In this document: positions 27,011-35,361 of the stretch, one piece after another
How the letters are laid out: each line of letters opens with the position of its first letter
How positions within the stretch are numbered: position 1 is the first letter of the stretch
DNA from: Sedimenticola sp.
Lineage (GTDB): Bacteria; Pseudomonadota; Gammaproteobacteria; Chromatiales; Chromatiaceae
Direction of reading: 5' to 3'
DNA: 64,000 bases
Assembly (NCBI GenBank): GCA_027026755.1
Contig: JALVNE010000304.1
Coordinates: 19,658-83,657 of the forward strand
Notes under the pieces: model-generated
The model's input: only the letters and a program-made list of their open reading frames with translations
What the model was told of the DNA's origin: nothing
Database searches by the model: none
Translations under genes and position numbers: made by a program

Positions 27011-27754
27011 ATGAAAAAACGATTGGTTCTGGCTGCTCTGTTGATGGGGGCATCCGGCCTGGTGGGGGCGGTAGAAAGTTTTTATGTAACAGCAGAGGGT
27101 GATGTCGGAGTGGGTACCGACCAACCCGCAGCGGCCCTGCATGTGGTTCGCGACGATACTTTGGGCAACACCACGGAATTGCTGCTGGAGAATTCCAGCG
27201 GCGTCAAGCTGGGGCTGCTGAACAAGGGTTCCGGTGTGGAATGGGTCATCAGCAACGACAGCCGTTTCCGCATCATGAACGGGAACGTCGGCATGACCAT
27301 CACCAACGCTGGAAACATGGAGGTTACCGGAACGGTGACGGCCAACAATGTCCAGCTCAGTTCCGACCGCAATGCCAAGATGGCTTTTCGGGATATCGAC
27401 GGTGACCAAGTGCTGGAAAAACTGCGCCGTGTCCCCGTGACCAGCTGGTCCTACAAGGACAGCCCCGGCGAGCGACATATCGGTCCCATGGCCCAGGACT
27501 TCTACGCGGCTTTCGGTGTGGGCAATTCGGACAAACGTATTTCCATGATCGATGCCGCTGGCGTGGCCCTGGCCGCCGTCAAGGCGTTGACCAAGCGTCT
27601 GGAGGAGAAGGAAGCGCGTATCGCAGAGCTGGAAAAGCGCCTTGCTCAACGGGAAGAACTCGCTGCCAGGGTGCGCACCCTGGAAGCCATTACCGTCAAG
27701 CTGATCCAGCAACAGCAGCCGGTTCTGCGTACGGCGGCCATGAAGCAGCCCTGA
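27011..27754 (+). CDS. Exported protein with S74 intramolecular-chaperone domain
   Basis: A 247-residue protein with signal peptide MKKRLVLAALLMGASGLVGA, then a beta-rich region (DVGVGTDQPAAALHV, typical of fibre-like repeats). The peptidase S74 domain follows (about 116-200): SSDRNAKMAFRDIDGDQVLE, WSYKD near 151 and IGPMAQDFYAAFG near 161. S74 domains are known from phage tail spikes, where they trimerise and then cut themselves off at the SD-R/K site. A coiled coil (about 195-235) ends the protein. ATG 27011 follows GGAGAGAG. No phage genes are nearby, so this is a bacterial surface version. Confidence 0.8.
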   Translation: MKKRLVLAALLMGASGLVGAVESFYVTAEGDVGVGTDQPAAALHVVRDDTLGNTTELLLENSSGVKLGLLNKGSGVEWVISNDSRFRIMNGNVGMTITNAGNMEVTGTVTANNVQLSSDRNAKMAFRDIDGDQVLEKLRRVPVTSWSYKDSPGERHIGPMAQDFYAAFGVGNSDKRISMIDAAGVALAAVKALTKRLEEKEARIAELEKRLAQREELAARVRTLEAITVKLIQQQQPVLRTAAMKQP

Positions 27755-27790
27755 CGGACTGCAGCCAGCACAAATTGAAGACCCATGCAC

Positions 27791-27816
27791 GTGCCGGAAG
27801 CCCTGTCTTCCGGCAC
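27791..27816 (+). terminator. Hairpin after the S74 protein gene
   Basis: Perfect 10-base stem GTGCCGGAAG / CTTCCGGCAC with a six-base CCCTGT loop, 37 bases after the stop. A weak T-rich tail (TGTCGTTTCC) follows, so termination may be partial. Confidence 0.7.
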
Positions 27817-27847
27817 TGTCGTTTCCGCCATATGAAAGCGGTGGGCA

Positions 27848-29053
27848 ATGACTTCTGTTGACAGCGCATTCGAGCTGGAGAAGAAAGGTACCAGCGCCCG
27901 CATCTATCTCGATGGCTTGACCGGATTGCGCGGTCTGGCCGCCCTGTGGGTGGCGCTCTGGCACCTTTGGGGCTTTGCCGGACGGCCTGTCTATGGTTTC
28001 GATCTGGGCGGCCGGCATGTCGATCTGACGCCCCTGATACGCACCGGCTGGGCGGGCGTGGACATATTCTTCGTCCTGTCGGGTTTCGTCCTGGGACTGG
28101 CCTTCTGCCAGGCCTGGCTGGGCAACCGTCCTCCCCTGAGGCCAGGGGACTATTTCCGGCGCCGCCTGCTGCGCGTACTGCCCGCCTACTATGTGCAGAT
28201 CTTGCTGCTGGTGCTGATGCTGGCGCTGACTGGTGCCCGGCTGCCCTCCCTGGGGGATCTGCTGCCGCAGTTGCTGATGATCCACAATATTCTGGGCAGC
28301 CCGGACAGCCAGCTCAACCCGGTCTACTGGACCCTGCCCGTGGAGTTCGATTTCTACCTGCTGCTGCCGGTGCTCGCCTTGTCCATTGTGCCGCCCCGCT
28401 GGTTCACACTGCTGCTGGGGGCCTTCGTCCTGGTGCTGGTCTATCGTTACAGCCTGTTCACCCTTGTGGTGCAGGATATGCCCACGGGCCTGAAAAGCTG
28501 GTGGCTGAACCAGCTGCCTGGCCGCCTGGACCAGTTCGTTTCCGGCATGCTGGCTGCCTGGCTGTTTTCCGCTGCCCGGGAAAAGGGCCTGGAAACATCC
28601 CGGCTTTTCAGATGGCGCGGCCTGTTGTTGCTCGTGGGGCTGGGCGCTTTTGCCGGCCTGGCCTGGTATATACACTGGCGGCAGCCCATTGGCGCCGTCA
28701 ACGTGGAAGGGCTGACCTACTGGGGCGGGCACTGGTCCCTGTTCCTGTGGAACAGCCTGGCCGGCTTCAGCATTGCCCTGGTGGTGCTGGCCACGGCTCT
28801 GGGAACCCGGCTCACCGACAGGCTGCTGGCCAATCGTGGTGTCATGTACCTGGGCCTGATCAGTTACAGCCTCTACCTGTGGCACTTTCCCCTCATGAAG
28901 TGGCTCAACCAGGCGGGGCTGCCGGTGCTGCTCGAGGAGGCTCCCCTGTTCAATGGGCTGCTGTGGGCGGCCGCTCCGGTGCTGCTGGTGTCCTCCCTGT
29001 CCTACTGGCTGGTGGAAAGGCCTTTCCTTGCCATCCGCCACCGTTCTTCCTGA
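27848..29053 (+). CDS. Acyltransferase 3 family membrane protein (OafA/YrhL-like)
   Basis: Integral membrane O-acyltransferase of 401 residues, expected to acetylate sugars of surface polymers. The N-terminal LDGLTGLRGLAALWVALWHL (about 21-40) carries the catalytic R...H pattern. Ten or so hydrophobic helices follow, with FFVLSGFVLGL near 76 and RRLLRVLPAYYVQ near 99. LISYSLYLWHFPLMKW near 340 is the typical late helix. It lies within the glycan region, upstream of a glycosyltransferase gene. The short RBS region is GTGGGC before ATG 27848. Confidence 0.9.
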   Translation: MTSVDSAFELEKKGTSARIYLDGLTGLRGLAALWVALWHLWGFAGRPVYGFDLGGRHVDLTPLIRTGWAGVDIFFVLSGFVLGLAFCQAWLGNRPPLRPGDYFRRRLLRVLPAYYVQILLLVLMLALTGARLPSLGDLLPQLLMIHNILGSPDSQLNPVYWTLPVEFDFYLLLPVLALSIVPPRWFTLLLGAFVLVLVYRYSLFTLVVQDMPTGLKSWWLNQLPGRLDQFVSGMLAAWLFSAAREKGLETSRLFRWRGLLLLVGLGAFAGLAWYIHWRQPIGAVNVEGLTYWGGHWSLFLWNSLAGFSIALVVLATALGTRLTDRLLANRGVMYLGLISYSLYLWHFPLMKWLNQAGLPVLLEEAPLFNGLLWAAAPVLLVSSLSYWLVERPFLAIRHRSS

Positions 29054-29119
29054 TCCGGCATCCAGCGGTATGGAAGTTATGGGATAATTTCGTTCTCACG
29101 AGTACAGAGGTAAAGAAGA

Positions 29120-29395
29120 ATGTCCGATACGCCCAACAGGGATGAACAGATTCTCAGCATGGTGGAGCAGTTCATCGAGGTGGCCAACCGTCTCAAGGAC
29201 GAAGGCCAGAACACCGACTTGATCAATACCGCCTTCATGCTTGCTTCCGGCCAGTACGCCACCTATCTGGCAGTCGGCAACCAGGGATATCTCAAGGAAA
29301 GCGGCGTGCGCAAACTGGCCCAGGCCTACGAGCACAACCTGAAACTGCTGCAGAATCTGAAGAAGGCCATGTACAACCCGGAGGGGAAGGACTGA
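29120..29395 (+). CDS. DUF3144 family protein
   Basis: A small helical protein of 91 residues: MVEQFIEVANRLKDEGQNT, INTAFMLASGQYATYLAVG and LAQAYEHNLKLLQNLKKAMY match the conserved layout of DUF3144, found mainly in Gammaproteobacteria, with no known function. It has no signal peptide. AAAGAAG precedes the ATG. It lies among glycan genes, but this association may be chance. Confidence 0.85.
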   Translation: MSDTPNRDEQILSMVEQFIEVANRLKDEGQNTDLINTAFMLASGQYATYLAVGNQGYLKESGVRKLAQAYEHNLKLLQNLKKAMYNPEGKD

Positions 29396-29407
29396 GGCGT
29401 TTGCGGC

Positions 29408-30268
29408 ATGGATGATGCCCCGGCCCGGGTGGATGTGGTCGTCGTCAATTACAACGGCGGCGAGCTGTTGCTGCAGGCGGTGGCAGCCGTCCTGGCCAGC
29501 ACCGTACCCCTGCGGCTCACCCTGGTGGACAATGCCTCCACGGATGGCAGCGCGGTCGAGGTCGAAACCCGCTTCCCCGAGGTCGTTGTGCTGCAGAATT
29601 CCCGTAACCTGGGATTTGCCGCTGCAGCCAACCAGGGGCTGCGGGCGTCAGCCGCGCCCTTCGTTCTGCTGCTCAATCCCGATTGCCTTCTTGAGGCTGA
29701 CACCCTGGATCAGATGCTGCGGGTGCTGGAGAAGCATCCTGAGGCCGGTATGGCGGGCTGCCGCATCCTGAACCCGGATGGCAGCGAACAGCGCGGCTGC
29801 CGGCGCCAGCTGCCCACCCTGGCCAGCGGGGCGGGCAAGGCCTTGGGGCGGCAGCGGGCCATGGACCTGCATCTCCAGCCCCTGCCCGAGGCTCCCCAGT
29901 TGGTGGAGGCCATTTCCGGCGCCTTCATGCTCCTGCGCCGCCAGGCCCTCGACAGCGTGGGGCTACTGGACGAAGGCTATTTCATGCACTGCGAGGATCT
30001 GGACTGGTGCCGGCGCTTTCTCGACGCGGGCTGGAAGATCCTCTTCGTTCCCCATGTGGAAGTGGTGCATCACCAGGGGCACTGCAGCCGGACCGTTCCC
30101 CTGCGGGTGTTGTGGCACAAGCACCGGGGCATGGCACGCTACTACCGCAAGTTTCTGGCCGGCAGGGCAGGGGTGCTCAGGTCCGCTCTGGTTTTGCCAT
30201 CCATCTATGCGCGCTTTCTTGTTCTTGCCGTGGCTGAAGCCCTGGGCAGGCTGGCAGGCAGAAGATGA
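29408..30268 (+). CDS. GT2 family glycosyltransferase (rhamnosyltransferase-like)
   Basis: A 286-residue GT-A enzyme. VDVVVVNYNGGELLLQAVAA begins the fold, with LVDNASTDGS near 38-47 and LLNPDCLLE (DxD equivalent) near 89-97. FFMHCEDLDWCRRFLDAG-like acceptor residues lie near 195-210, including the ED dyad. The closest known class is WbbL-like rhamnosyltransferases, though the donor cannot be set from sequence. It overlaps the epimerase gene by 4 bases, so the two are probably co-expressed. Confidence 0.88.
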   Translation: MDDAPARVDVVVVNYNGGELLLQAVAAVLASTVPLRLTLVDNASTDGSAVEVETRFPEVVVLQNSRNLGFAAAANQGLRASAAPFVLLLNPDCLLEADTLDQMLRVLEKHPEAGMAGCRILNPDGSEQRGCRRQLPTLASGAGKALGRQRAMDLHLQPLPEAPQLVEAISGAFMLLRRQALDSVGLLDEGYFMHCEDLDWCRRFLDAGWKILFVPHVEVVHHQGHCSRTVPLRVLWHKHRGMARYYRKFLAGRAGVLRSALVLPSIYARFLVLAVAEALGRLAGRR

Positions 30269-31242
30269 ATCAGCGCCTGCAATCCCTGGGTGAAAGCCTG
30301 CGGGGCAGGCGGGTGCTGGTCACTGGGGCATCCGGGCGCATCGGCCGGCGCCTGCTGGAAGTTCTTGTTGCCAGTGGCGTGGAACCCCGGGCTCTGTACC
30401 GGAACCCCCCCGCGCAAGGATTGGCGGGCCTGCATGTCTACCAAGGTGATTTGCTGCAACCCCGTTCCCTGGAAGCCGTGTTGGATGGGGTGGATGTCGT
30501 ATTTCACCTGGCCAGCTACGGGCCGGCGCAGAACGATCCCCGGCCGGAAGACCATCCCCTGCATCGGCAGGTGAGCGTGGAAGGCACCCGTAAGCTCCTT
30601 GCCGCGGCGCAGTCCGCTGGCGTCAAGCGCCTGCTGTTTGCCAGTTCCACCCGGGTCATCGATGGCAGTACCAGCCTCTACGCCCAGAGCAAGCGGGAAG
30701 CTGAATCCCTGGTTCGTGCCGCGGGCGCCCCCCTGGAAACCGTGATTCTGCGCCTCGCCCCGGTGTATGGTTTTGCCAGACAGGGCAGCGTTGCGCAGAT
30801 GATTGCCGCCATCGATGCCGGCCGCTTTCCCTCTTTGCCGGATTTTGGGGAGAAGCGCTCCCTGGTGCATGTGGACGACGTGATCCAGGCCTTGCTGCTG
30901 TCGGCACTGGATGAGGACATGGCAGGAAAGACCTTCACGGTGACGGACCTGCAATCCTATTCCAGCCGGCAGATGTACGAGATGATCTGTGCTGCCCTGG
31001 GCAGGAAGCCTGGCCGCTGGAGCATGCCGGCCTGGCTGCTGGGTGTTGCGGCGGGCATTGGCGAGCTGTTACAGCGGGTGTCGAGACGTCCCATGCCAAT
31101 GAACCGGGAACGCCTGGAAAAGCTGCGTGCGCCGGCCTGGTTCGATGGTGAGCCTCTGGCCAGGGAAACCGGTTATGAGCCCCAACTGAATCTGGAACAG
31201 GCCTTGCCGCAAATCATCAGGGAATACAGAACGGATACCTGA
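30265..31242 (+). CDS. NAD-dependent epimerase/dehydratase (extended SDR)
   Basis: A 325-residue nucleotide-sugar or sugar-lipid SDR. The N-terminal VLVTGASGRIGRRLLEVL carries the TGxxGxxG dinucleotide motif (about 19-26). LASYGPAQ near 89 and YAQSKREAE near 135 provide the catalytic YxxxK. The C-terminal half has the usual substrate-binding layout. The substrate is unknown; the overlap with the upstream GT2 suggests a step in glycan synthesis. A REP-like unit follows the stop. Confidence 0.88.
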   Translation: MNQRLQSLGESLRGRRVLVTGASGRIGRRLLEVLVASGVEPRALYRNPPAQGLAGLHVYQGDLLQPRSLEAVLDGVDVVFHLASYGPAQNDPRPEDHPLHRQVSVEGTRKLLAAAQSAGVKRLLFASSTRVIDGSTSLYAQSKREAESLVRAAGAPLETVILRLAPVYGFARQGSVAQMIAAIDAGRFPSLPDFGEKRSLVHVDDVIQALLLSALDEDMAGKTFTVTDLQSYSSRQMYEMICAALGRKPGRWSMPAWLLGVAAGIGELLQRVSRRPMPMNRERLEKLRAPAWFDGEPLARETGYEPQLNLEQALPQIIREYRTDT

Positions 31243-31252
31243 TCCCGTCAGG

Positions 31253-31277
31253 CTGTAGGTCGGGCTTCAGCCCGACA
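31253..31277. repeat. Single REP-like palindromic unit
   Basis: CTGTAGGTCGGGCTTCAGCC followed by CGACA. It has the same stem (GTCGGGCTTCAGCCCGAC) as the paired units at 33175-33237, 51489-51556 and 57532-57602. It lies between the convergent epimerase and Met-rich genes and may act as a terminator. Confidence 0.8.
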
Positions 31278-31288
31278 ACGACACCCCG

Positions 31289-31828
31289 TCAGGGCATGAA
31301 GGGATTGAAAGAGCCCATGGGCCGGGCGATTTCCCGGACGTGCACGCGCATTATCGCCACTCCCTGGGTCATGTGCTCGAACCGCTTGTCCACATGGGAC
31401 ATGCCCGCCGCCATTCTGGCCATGTCCGCGTCCATCACCGTGATATCCGCCTCCATCTGATGCATGCTGGAGGATATGGACGGCATCATGTCGGCCATTT
31501 CCCCGGTATTTTTCACAATGTTGTCCATGCGTTGCATGTATTCTTCGAATTTCCGCACGTTGTTGGTAATGCGTATCATGCGCTTGGAGACCCTTTTCAT
31601 GTTGCCATGCATGGAGTCCATGTTGTCCACGATGCCGTTCAGATCCTCGTAGAGTACCGCCACATAGTACACATTGATGCTCGCCAGGATTATGAGCAGC
31701 ACCGATATGATGATGACGATGATCTTGTTGATGTAGAAATGGTGCTGACGCTCGTCCAGGTGCAGCTGAGTCTCCCAGCTCAGGCGTCCCACCATGTCGA
31801 TGAACATGCGTTTTTCTTTCTGTGCCAT
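31289..31828 (-). CDS. Methionine-rich membrane coiled-coil protein B
   Basis: A 179-residue protein with about 22 methionines (12%). One hydrophobic helix lies near 35-60 (INKIIVIIISVLLIILASIN). The rest is a long coiled-coil-like region with Met at many heptad-like positions (MDSMHGNMKRV, MADMMPSISSSMHQME), ending ARPMGSFNPFMP. It is a paralogue of the gene just upstream (31835-32404), sharing helix placement and a similar end, and starts six bases after it. I do not recognise a family. Possible ideas are metal (copper) contact through Met or a membrane scaffold; neither is proven. Confidence 0.7.
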   Translation of the reverse strand: MAQKEKRMFIDMVGRLSWETQLHLDERQHHFYINKIIVIIISVLLIILASINVYYVAVLYEDLNGIVDNMDSMHGNMKRVSKRMIRITNNVRKFEEYMQRMDNIVKNTGEMADMMPSISSSMHQMEADITVMDADMARMAAGMSHVDKRFEHMTQGVAIMRVHVREIARPMGSFNPFMP

Positions 31829-31834
31829 GGCGGA

Positions 31835-32404
31835 TCAGGGTATTGGGAACATCTTGTTGATGGTTCTGGCGGGTTTTGCCATGTGCTGCATGTCTGCCGC
31901 CATCAGCTGTACCTGGTCGTCCATGCGGGTGATGGAAACCGACATGCCATCGACGGAATGGCGCACATTGGTGACCTGCTTGCCCATGTCACTGATGGTC
32001 TGGCGCATCCGTTCCATGTCTTCGGTGATGGTGCTGATTTCCTGTTTCATGGTGGTGGTCTGCTCATCCATGAGCTGCAGCAGGGCCACCCGCTGGGCCA
32101 TGGAGTCGATGTACTCGCTCATCTGGTCCATGCGCACGGTGACCGCCGTGAAATTGGTGTTCATGTCCAGCACCACGTTCGAGATGCGGTTGATCTGGGA
32201 CGACAGGGTGAGCAGCAACACCAGGATGGAAATGGCGATGAGGGCCAGCACGGCCATGCCGATGCGTATGGCGTGCTTGAGGTCGTCCGCCAGCTTGGCG
32301 GAGATCTCGATCTGGCTGAGCATCATGGCCTCGAAAGACCGGGCAGCGCGCAGCAGCTGCTGATCGGAAATGTGTTCGGGTTTGTCTGATTTACTGGAAG
32401 TCAT
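31835..32404 (-). CDS. Methionine-rich membrane coiled-coil protein A
   Basis: A 189-residue protein with about 19 methionines (10%). A cytoplasmic start (MTSSKSDKPEHISDQQ) precedes one membrane helix near 49-70. A coiled-coil region follows (TVRMDQMSEYIDSMAQRV, MKQEISTITEDMERMRQ), ending KPARTINKMFPIP. The ATG at 32404 is preferred over a frame open to 32515, since the extension has no family-like features. First gene of the two-gene unit with protein B. A divergent cytochrome c5 gene begins 265 bases away. Confidence 0.7.
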   Translation of the reverse strand: MTSSKSDKPEHISDQQLLRAARSFEAMMLSQIEISAKLADDLKHAIRIGMAVLALIAISILVLLLTLSSQINRISNVVLDMNTNFTAVTVRMDQMSEYIDSMAQRVALLQLMDEQTTTMKQEISTITEDMERMRQTISDMGKQVTNVRHSVDGMSVSITRMDDQVQLMAADMQHMAKPARTINKMFPIP

Positions 32405-32669
32405 GGCAACGAACTCAATGGCACAGTGGAATACTATATCAATATGCCGTCTGTCAGGTGCAACTCTGTTTCTGTGGGGCCTGGGCGGCCCGGGCCGATC
32501 CGCCGAGAGGAGCATGCAGCGTTATTCTCCCTTACCGCGGTCGTGGGCAAGGATTTTTCATCTGGCAGGGAACAGTGCTATCATTAGCAAGTTATAAAAT
32601 ACTGGTGATGCGACAGGCGTTCCGCCGCAACACTGATTCAACCTGCTTACCGACTCGAGGAATACTATC

Positions 32670-33158
32670 GTGGCAAAGAAATTTTCTGCTCCCTTTCTTT
32701 TGTTGGCTGCCGCCGCTGTTTCCACCACGGCCGTTGCCGAAGATGATGTGCTGTCACGTATCAAGCCCGTGGGTCAGGTGAACATCAGCGGCGCCGCTGC
32801 TTCGGCTCCTGCTCCCGCCGCTGTTGCATCTGCTCCTGCTCCGGCTGCTGCTCCTGCCGCTGCCGCACCGGCTCCTGCTCCCGCACCTGCTGCGGCGCCT
32901 GCCGCTGCCGCCGATCCCGGCGCGGCCGCCTACCAGGCCAAGGGTTGCGGTGGCTGTCATGGCGCCAACGGCAAGACCACGCCCATGGGCACTTATCCCA
33001 AGCTCGCCGGTCAGAGCGCGGTCTATCTGCTGGCGCAGATGAAGGACATCAAGGGCGGCACCCGCGCCAATGGTCAGACGGCCATCATGAAGCCCATCAT
33101 TGCCGGCGTCAGCGACGACGAGATGAAGGCCATTGCGGAGTGGCTGTCCAAGCAGTAA
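32670..33158 (+). CDS. Cytochrome c5-like protein with Ala/Pro linker
   Basis: Periplasmic or membrane-tethered monoheme cytochrome of 162 residues. After a signal peptide (MAKKFSAPFLLLAAAAVSTTAVA) comes a ~45-residue Ala/Pro-rich linker (about 41-84). The class I cytochrome c5 domain follows, with CGGCH at 93-97 and a likely axial Met140 (AIMKPI). It should carry electrons between membrane complexes and a terminal oxidase. GTG 32670 is the only start near the signal peptide. A possible -10 TATAAA lies at 32594-32599. A paired REP-like unit follows. Confidence 0.88.
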   Translation: MAKKFSAPFLLLAAAAVSTTAVAEDDVLSRIKPVGQVNISGAAASAPAPAAVASAPAPAAAPAAAAPAPAPAPAAAPAAAADPGAAAYQAKGCGGCHGANGKTTPMGTYPKLAGQSAVYLLAQMKDIKGGTRANGQTAIMKPIIAGVSDDEMKAIAEWLSKQ

Positions 33159-33174
33159 TTACTCAAACGATCGC

Positions 33175-33237
33175 CTGTAGGTCGGACTTCAGTCCGACAC
33201 ACAACGGTGGATTGTCGGGCTGAAGCCCGACCTACAG
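33175..33237. repeat. Paired REP-like element (BIME-like)
   Basis: CTGTAGGTCGGACTTCAGTC at the left and CTGAAGCCCGACCTACAG at the right, in opposite orientation, with an ~18-base centre. The whole pair can also form one long hairpin. It separates the convergent cytochrome c5 and rep genes and probably ends both transcripts. Confidence 0.85.
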
Positions 33238-33244
33238 CCCGGCA

Positions 33245-35248
33245 TCATTCCAGCAGCGCTTTGAGATTGGCCAGGTGGGCTTTCCCCCTGGCCTTTTTGT
33301 TTTCTTCGGGTTCATCCTTGTCGCGGCCTTCCCAGGCCAGGTCTTCCCGGGGCAGTTCTTGCAGAAAACGGCTGGGCTCGCAAGCCACCAGCTCCCCGCC
33401 TTTGCGGCGCTTGCGCGCGTAGCTGATATGCAGTAGACGCCGGGCGCGGGTGATGCCCACATAGGCCAGGCGGCGTTCTTCTTCGATGTTGTCTTCCTCT
33501 ATGCTGCTGTGGTGCGGCAGCAGGCCTTCTTCCATGCCCACCAGGAAGACATAGGGGAATTCCAGGCCCTTGGCGGCATGCAGGGTCATGAGGCTGACTC
33601 TGTCCTCGCTGTTTTCCTCGTCCTGGCGTTCCAGAATGTCCATCAGGCTCAGATGGCTGACCATGTCCGCCAGGCTTTGGCCGCGCATCTCGTCCTGCTG
33701 CAGCCGGGTGAGCCAGTCCAGCAGTTCGTCCACGTTTTCCATGCGCCTTGCCGCCGCCTTGTCGCTGGGGGCGGTCTGGTACAGCCACGCCTCGTAGTCC
33801 ATGTCGCCGATGAGTTCACGCACGGTTTTTACGGCGTCGTCTTCGTGGGCCAGGCGGGACAGGTGGCGGATCCAGCGCTGGAAATCCTGCAAACGGTTCA
33901 GGGCGGCCGGCTTGAGCCGCTGGGCCAGCCCCAGCTCATCGATGGCCTCGAACAGGGGGAGTTCTCTTTCCGCGGCGTGGGCGGAGAGTTGCTCCAGGGT
34001 GCCGGGGCCGATCTGCCGCCTGGGCGTATTGACCACGCGCAGGAAGGCGGCGTCGTCATGGGGGTTGGCCAGCAGGCGCAGGTAGGCCATGAGATCCTTG
34101 ATCTCGGTGCGGGAGAAAAAAGAGCTGCCGCCGCTGATGAAATAGGGAACATTGTGCAGGCGCAACAGCTTCTCGAAGATGCGCGACTGGTGGTTGCCCC
34201 GGTAGAGAATGGCATAGTCGCCGTAGCGGCGGCCGTGCATGACCTTCTGGTGGATGATCTCGGAAACCACCCGCTCGGCCTCGTTTTCCTCGTCCCGGCA
34301 CTGGAACACGCGGATTTCCTCGCCGGGGCCCAGCTCGCTCCACAGGCGTTTTTCGAAGACATGGGGATTGTTGGCGATGAGCTGGTTGGCGGCTTTGAGG
34401 ATGCGGCCCGTGGAGCGGTAGTTCTGTTCCAGCTTCACCACCTTGAGGGTGGGGAAGTCTTCCCTGAGGCGCGCCAGGTTCTCCGGCCGGGCGCCGCGCC
34501 AGGCGTAGATGGACTGGTCGTCATCGCCTACGACGGTGAGGGCGCCGCGCACGCCCACCAGCAGGCGCACCAGTTCGTACTGGGCGCTGTTGGTGTCCTG
34601 GTATTCGTCCACCAGAAGATAATGGATACGATGCTGCCAGCGTTCCAGGATGTCCGCCTGCTGCCGCAGCAGATTCACCGGAATCTGGATGAGGTCGTCG
34701 AAGTCCACGGCATTGTAGGCCCCCAGGGCGCGCTGATAGGCAGCATAGATCTGGCCATGGCGCAGGGCCAGCTCGTCCTCCGCCCGGGACATGGCTTCTT
34801 CGGGACTGAGCAGGTCGTTCTTCCACTGGGAGATCTGCCAGCGAGCCAGGCTGATGGCCTGGTTGTCGGCCTCGTCCTTGAGAAGGATTTCGTTGAGCAG
34901 TTGTTCGCTGTCCTGGGTGTCGAGAATGCTGAAACCCGGGCGCAGTCCGGCAGCCCGGCATTCCTTTTTCAGGATGTTGAGCCCCAGGGTGTGGAAAGTG
35001 GAGATGTTCAGGCCCCGGCTGTTGCCCCCGGTCAGCAGTTCGGCCACCCGGGACTTCATCTCCCGGGCGGCCTTGTTGGTGAAGGTGACGGCCGTGATGT
35101 GCCGGGGCGCCATGCCTAGGGTATTGACCAGGTAGGCGATCTTTCGGGTGATGACCCGGGTCTTGCCCGAGCCGGCGCCGGCCAGCACCAGCAAGGGGCT
35201 GTCCAGCCAGGCCACGGCTTCGCGCTGTCTTGGATTGAGATCGTGCAT
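33245..35248 (-). CDS. rep: ATP-dependent DNA helicase Rep
   Basis: Superfamily 1A 3'-5' DNA helicase of 667 residues that helps forks pass proteins and restarts replication. Walker A AGAGSGKT is at 23-30. The usual order follows: TFTNKAAREMKSRV (motif Ia), VDEYQDTNSAQYEL (motif II), VVGDDDQSIYAWRGA (III), YRSTGRIL (IV), VSLMTLHAAKGLEFPYVFLV (V) and VGITRARRLLHISYA (VI). The length is close to E. coli Rep (673). UvrD is the other candidate, but the N-terminus (LNPRQREAV) and overall size favour Rep. A divergent LOG gene lies beyond an inverted repeat. Confidence 0.92.
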   Translation of the reverse strand: MHDLNPRQREAVAWLDSPLLVLAGAGSGKTRVITRKIAYLVNTLGMAPRHITAVTFTNKAAREMKSRVAELLTGGNSRGLNISTFHTLGLNILKKECRAAGLRPGFSILDTQDSEQLLNEILLKDEADNQAISLARWQISQWKNDLLSPEEAMSRAEDELALRHGQIYAAYQRALGAYNAVDFDDLIQIPVNLLRQQADILERWQHRIHYLLVDEYQDTNSAQYELVRLLVGVRGALTVVGDDDQSIYAWRGARPENLARLREDFPTLKVVKLEQNYRSTGRILKAANQLIANNPHVFEKRLWSELGPGEEIRVFQCRDEENEAERVVSEIIHQKVMHGRRYGDYAILYRGNHQSRIFEKLLRLHNVPYFISGGSSFFSRTEIKDLMAYLRLLANPHDDAAFLRVVNTPRRQIGPGTLEQLSAHAAERELPLFEAIDELGLAQRLKPAALNRLQDFQRWIRHLSRLAHEDDAVKTVRELIGDMDYEAWLYQTAPSDKAAARRMENVDELLDWLTRLQQDEMRGQSLADMVSHLSLMDILERQDEENSEDRVSLMTLHAAKGLEFPYVFLVGMEEGLLPHHSSIEEDNIEEERRLAYVGITRARRLLHISYARKRRKGGELVACEPSRFLQELPREDLAWEGRDKDEPEENKKARGKAHLANLKALLE

Positions 35249-35287
35249 GGCCTATAGTGACTGTCCTGACTTCTGCCCAAAGAAGGG

Positions 35288-35321
35288 TGTCGCAAAAGCC
35301 CAGGGAAGGGCTTTTGCGACA
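35288..35321. repeat. Perfect 14-bp inverted repeat between rep and the LOG-family gene
   Basis: TGTCGCAAAAGCCC and GGGCTTTTGCGACA flank a six-base AGGGAA loop, in the 113-base divergent gap. The outer words (TGTCGC...GCGACATCC) resemble the TGTTGAAAAAG...TTTTTCAAC arms of the MITE-like elements here. As both genes are transcribed away from it, it is not a terminator. It may be an operator or a mobile repeat. Confidence 0.7.
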
Positions 35322-35361
35322 TCCTCCGAAGGGCAGGGATTTTAACCTGTAGAGCACAGAC

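Noticed and set aside
31340..32389. 349-codon His-rich plus-strand frame
   Set aside because: Antisense to the two Met-rich genes; Met codons (ATG) read as His (CAT) on the other strand, which explains the His richness.
33509..35119. 536-codon open frame on the plus strand
   Set aside because: It lies antisense to the rep helicase gene, which has all SF1 motifs; the long frame is a by-product of high GC.
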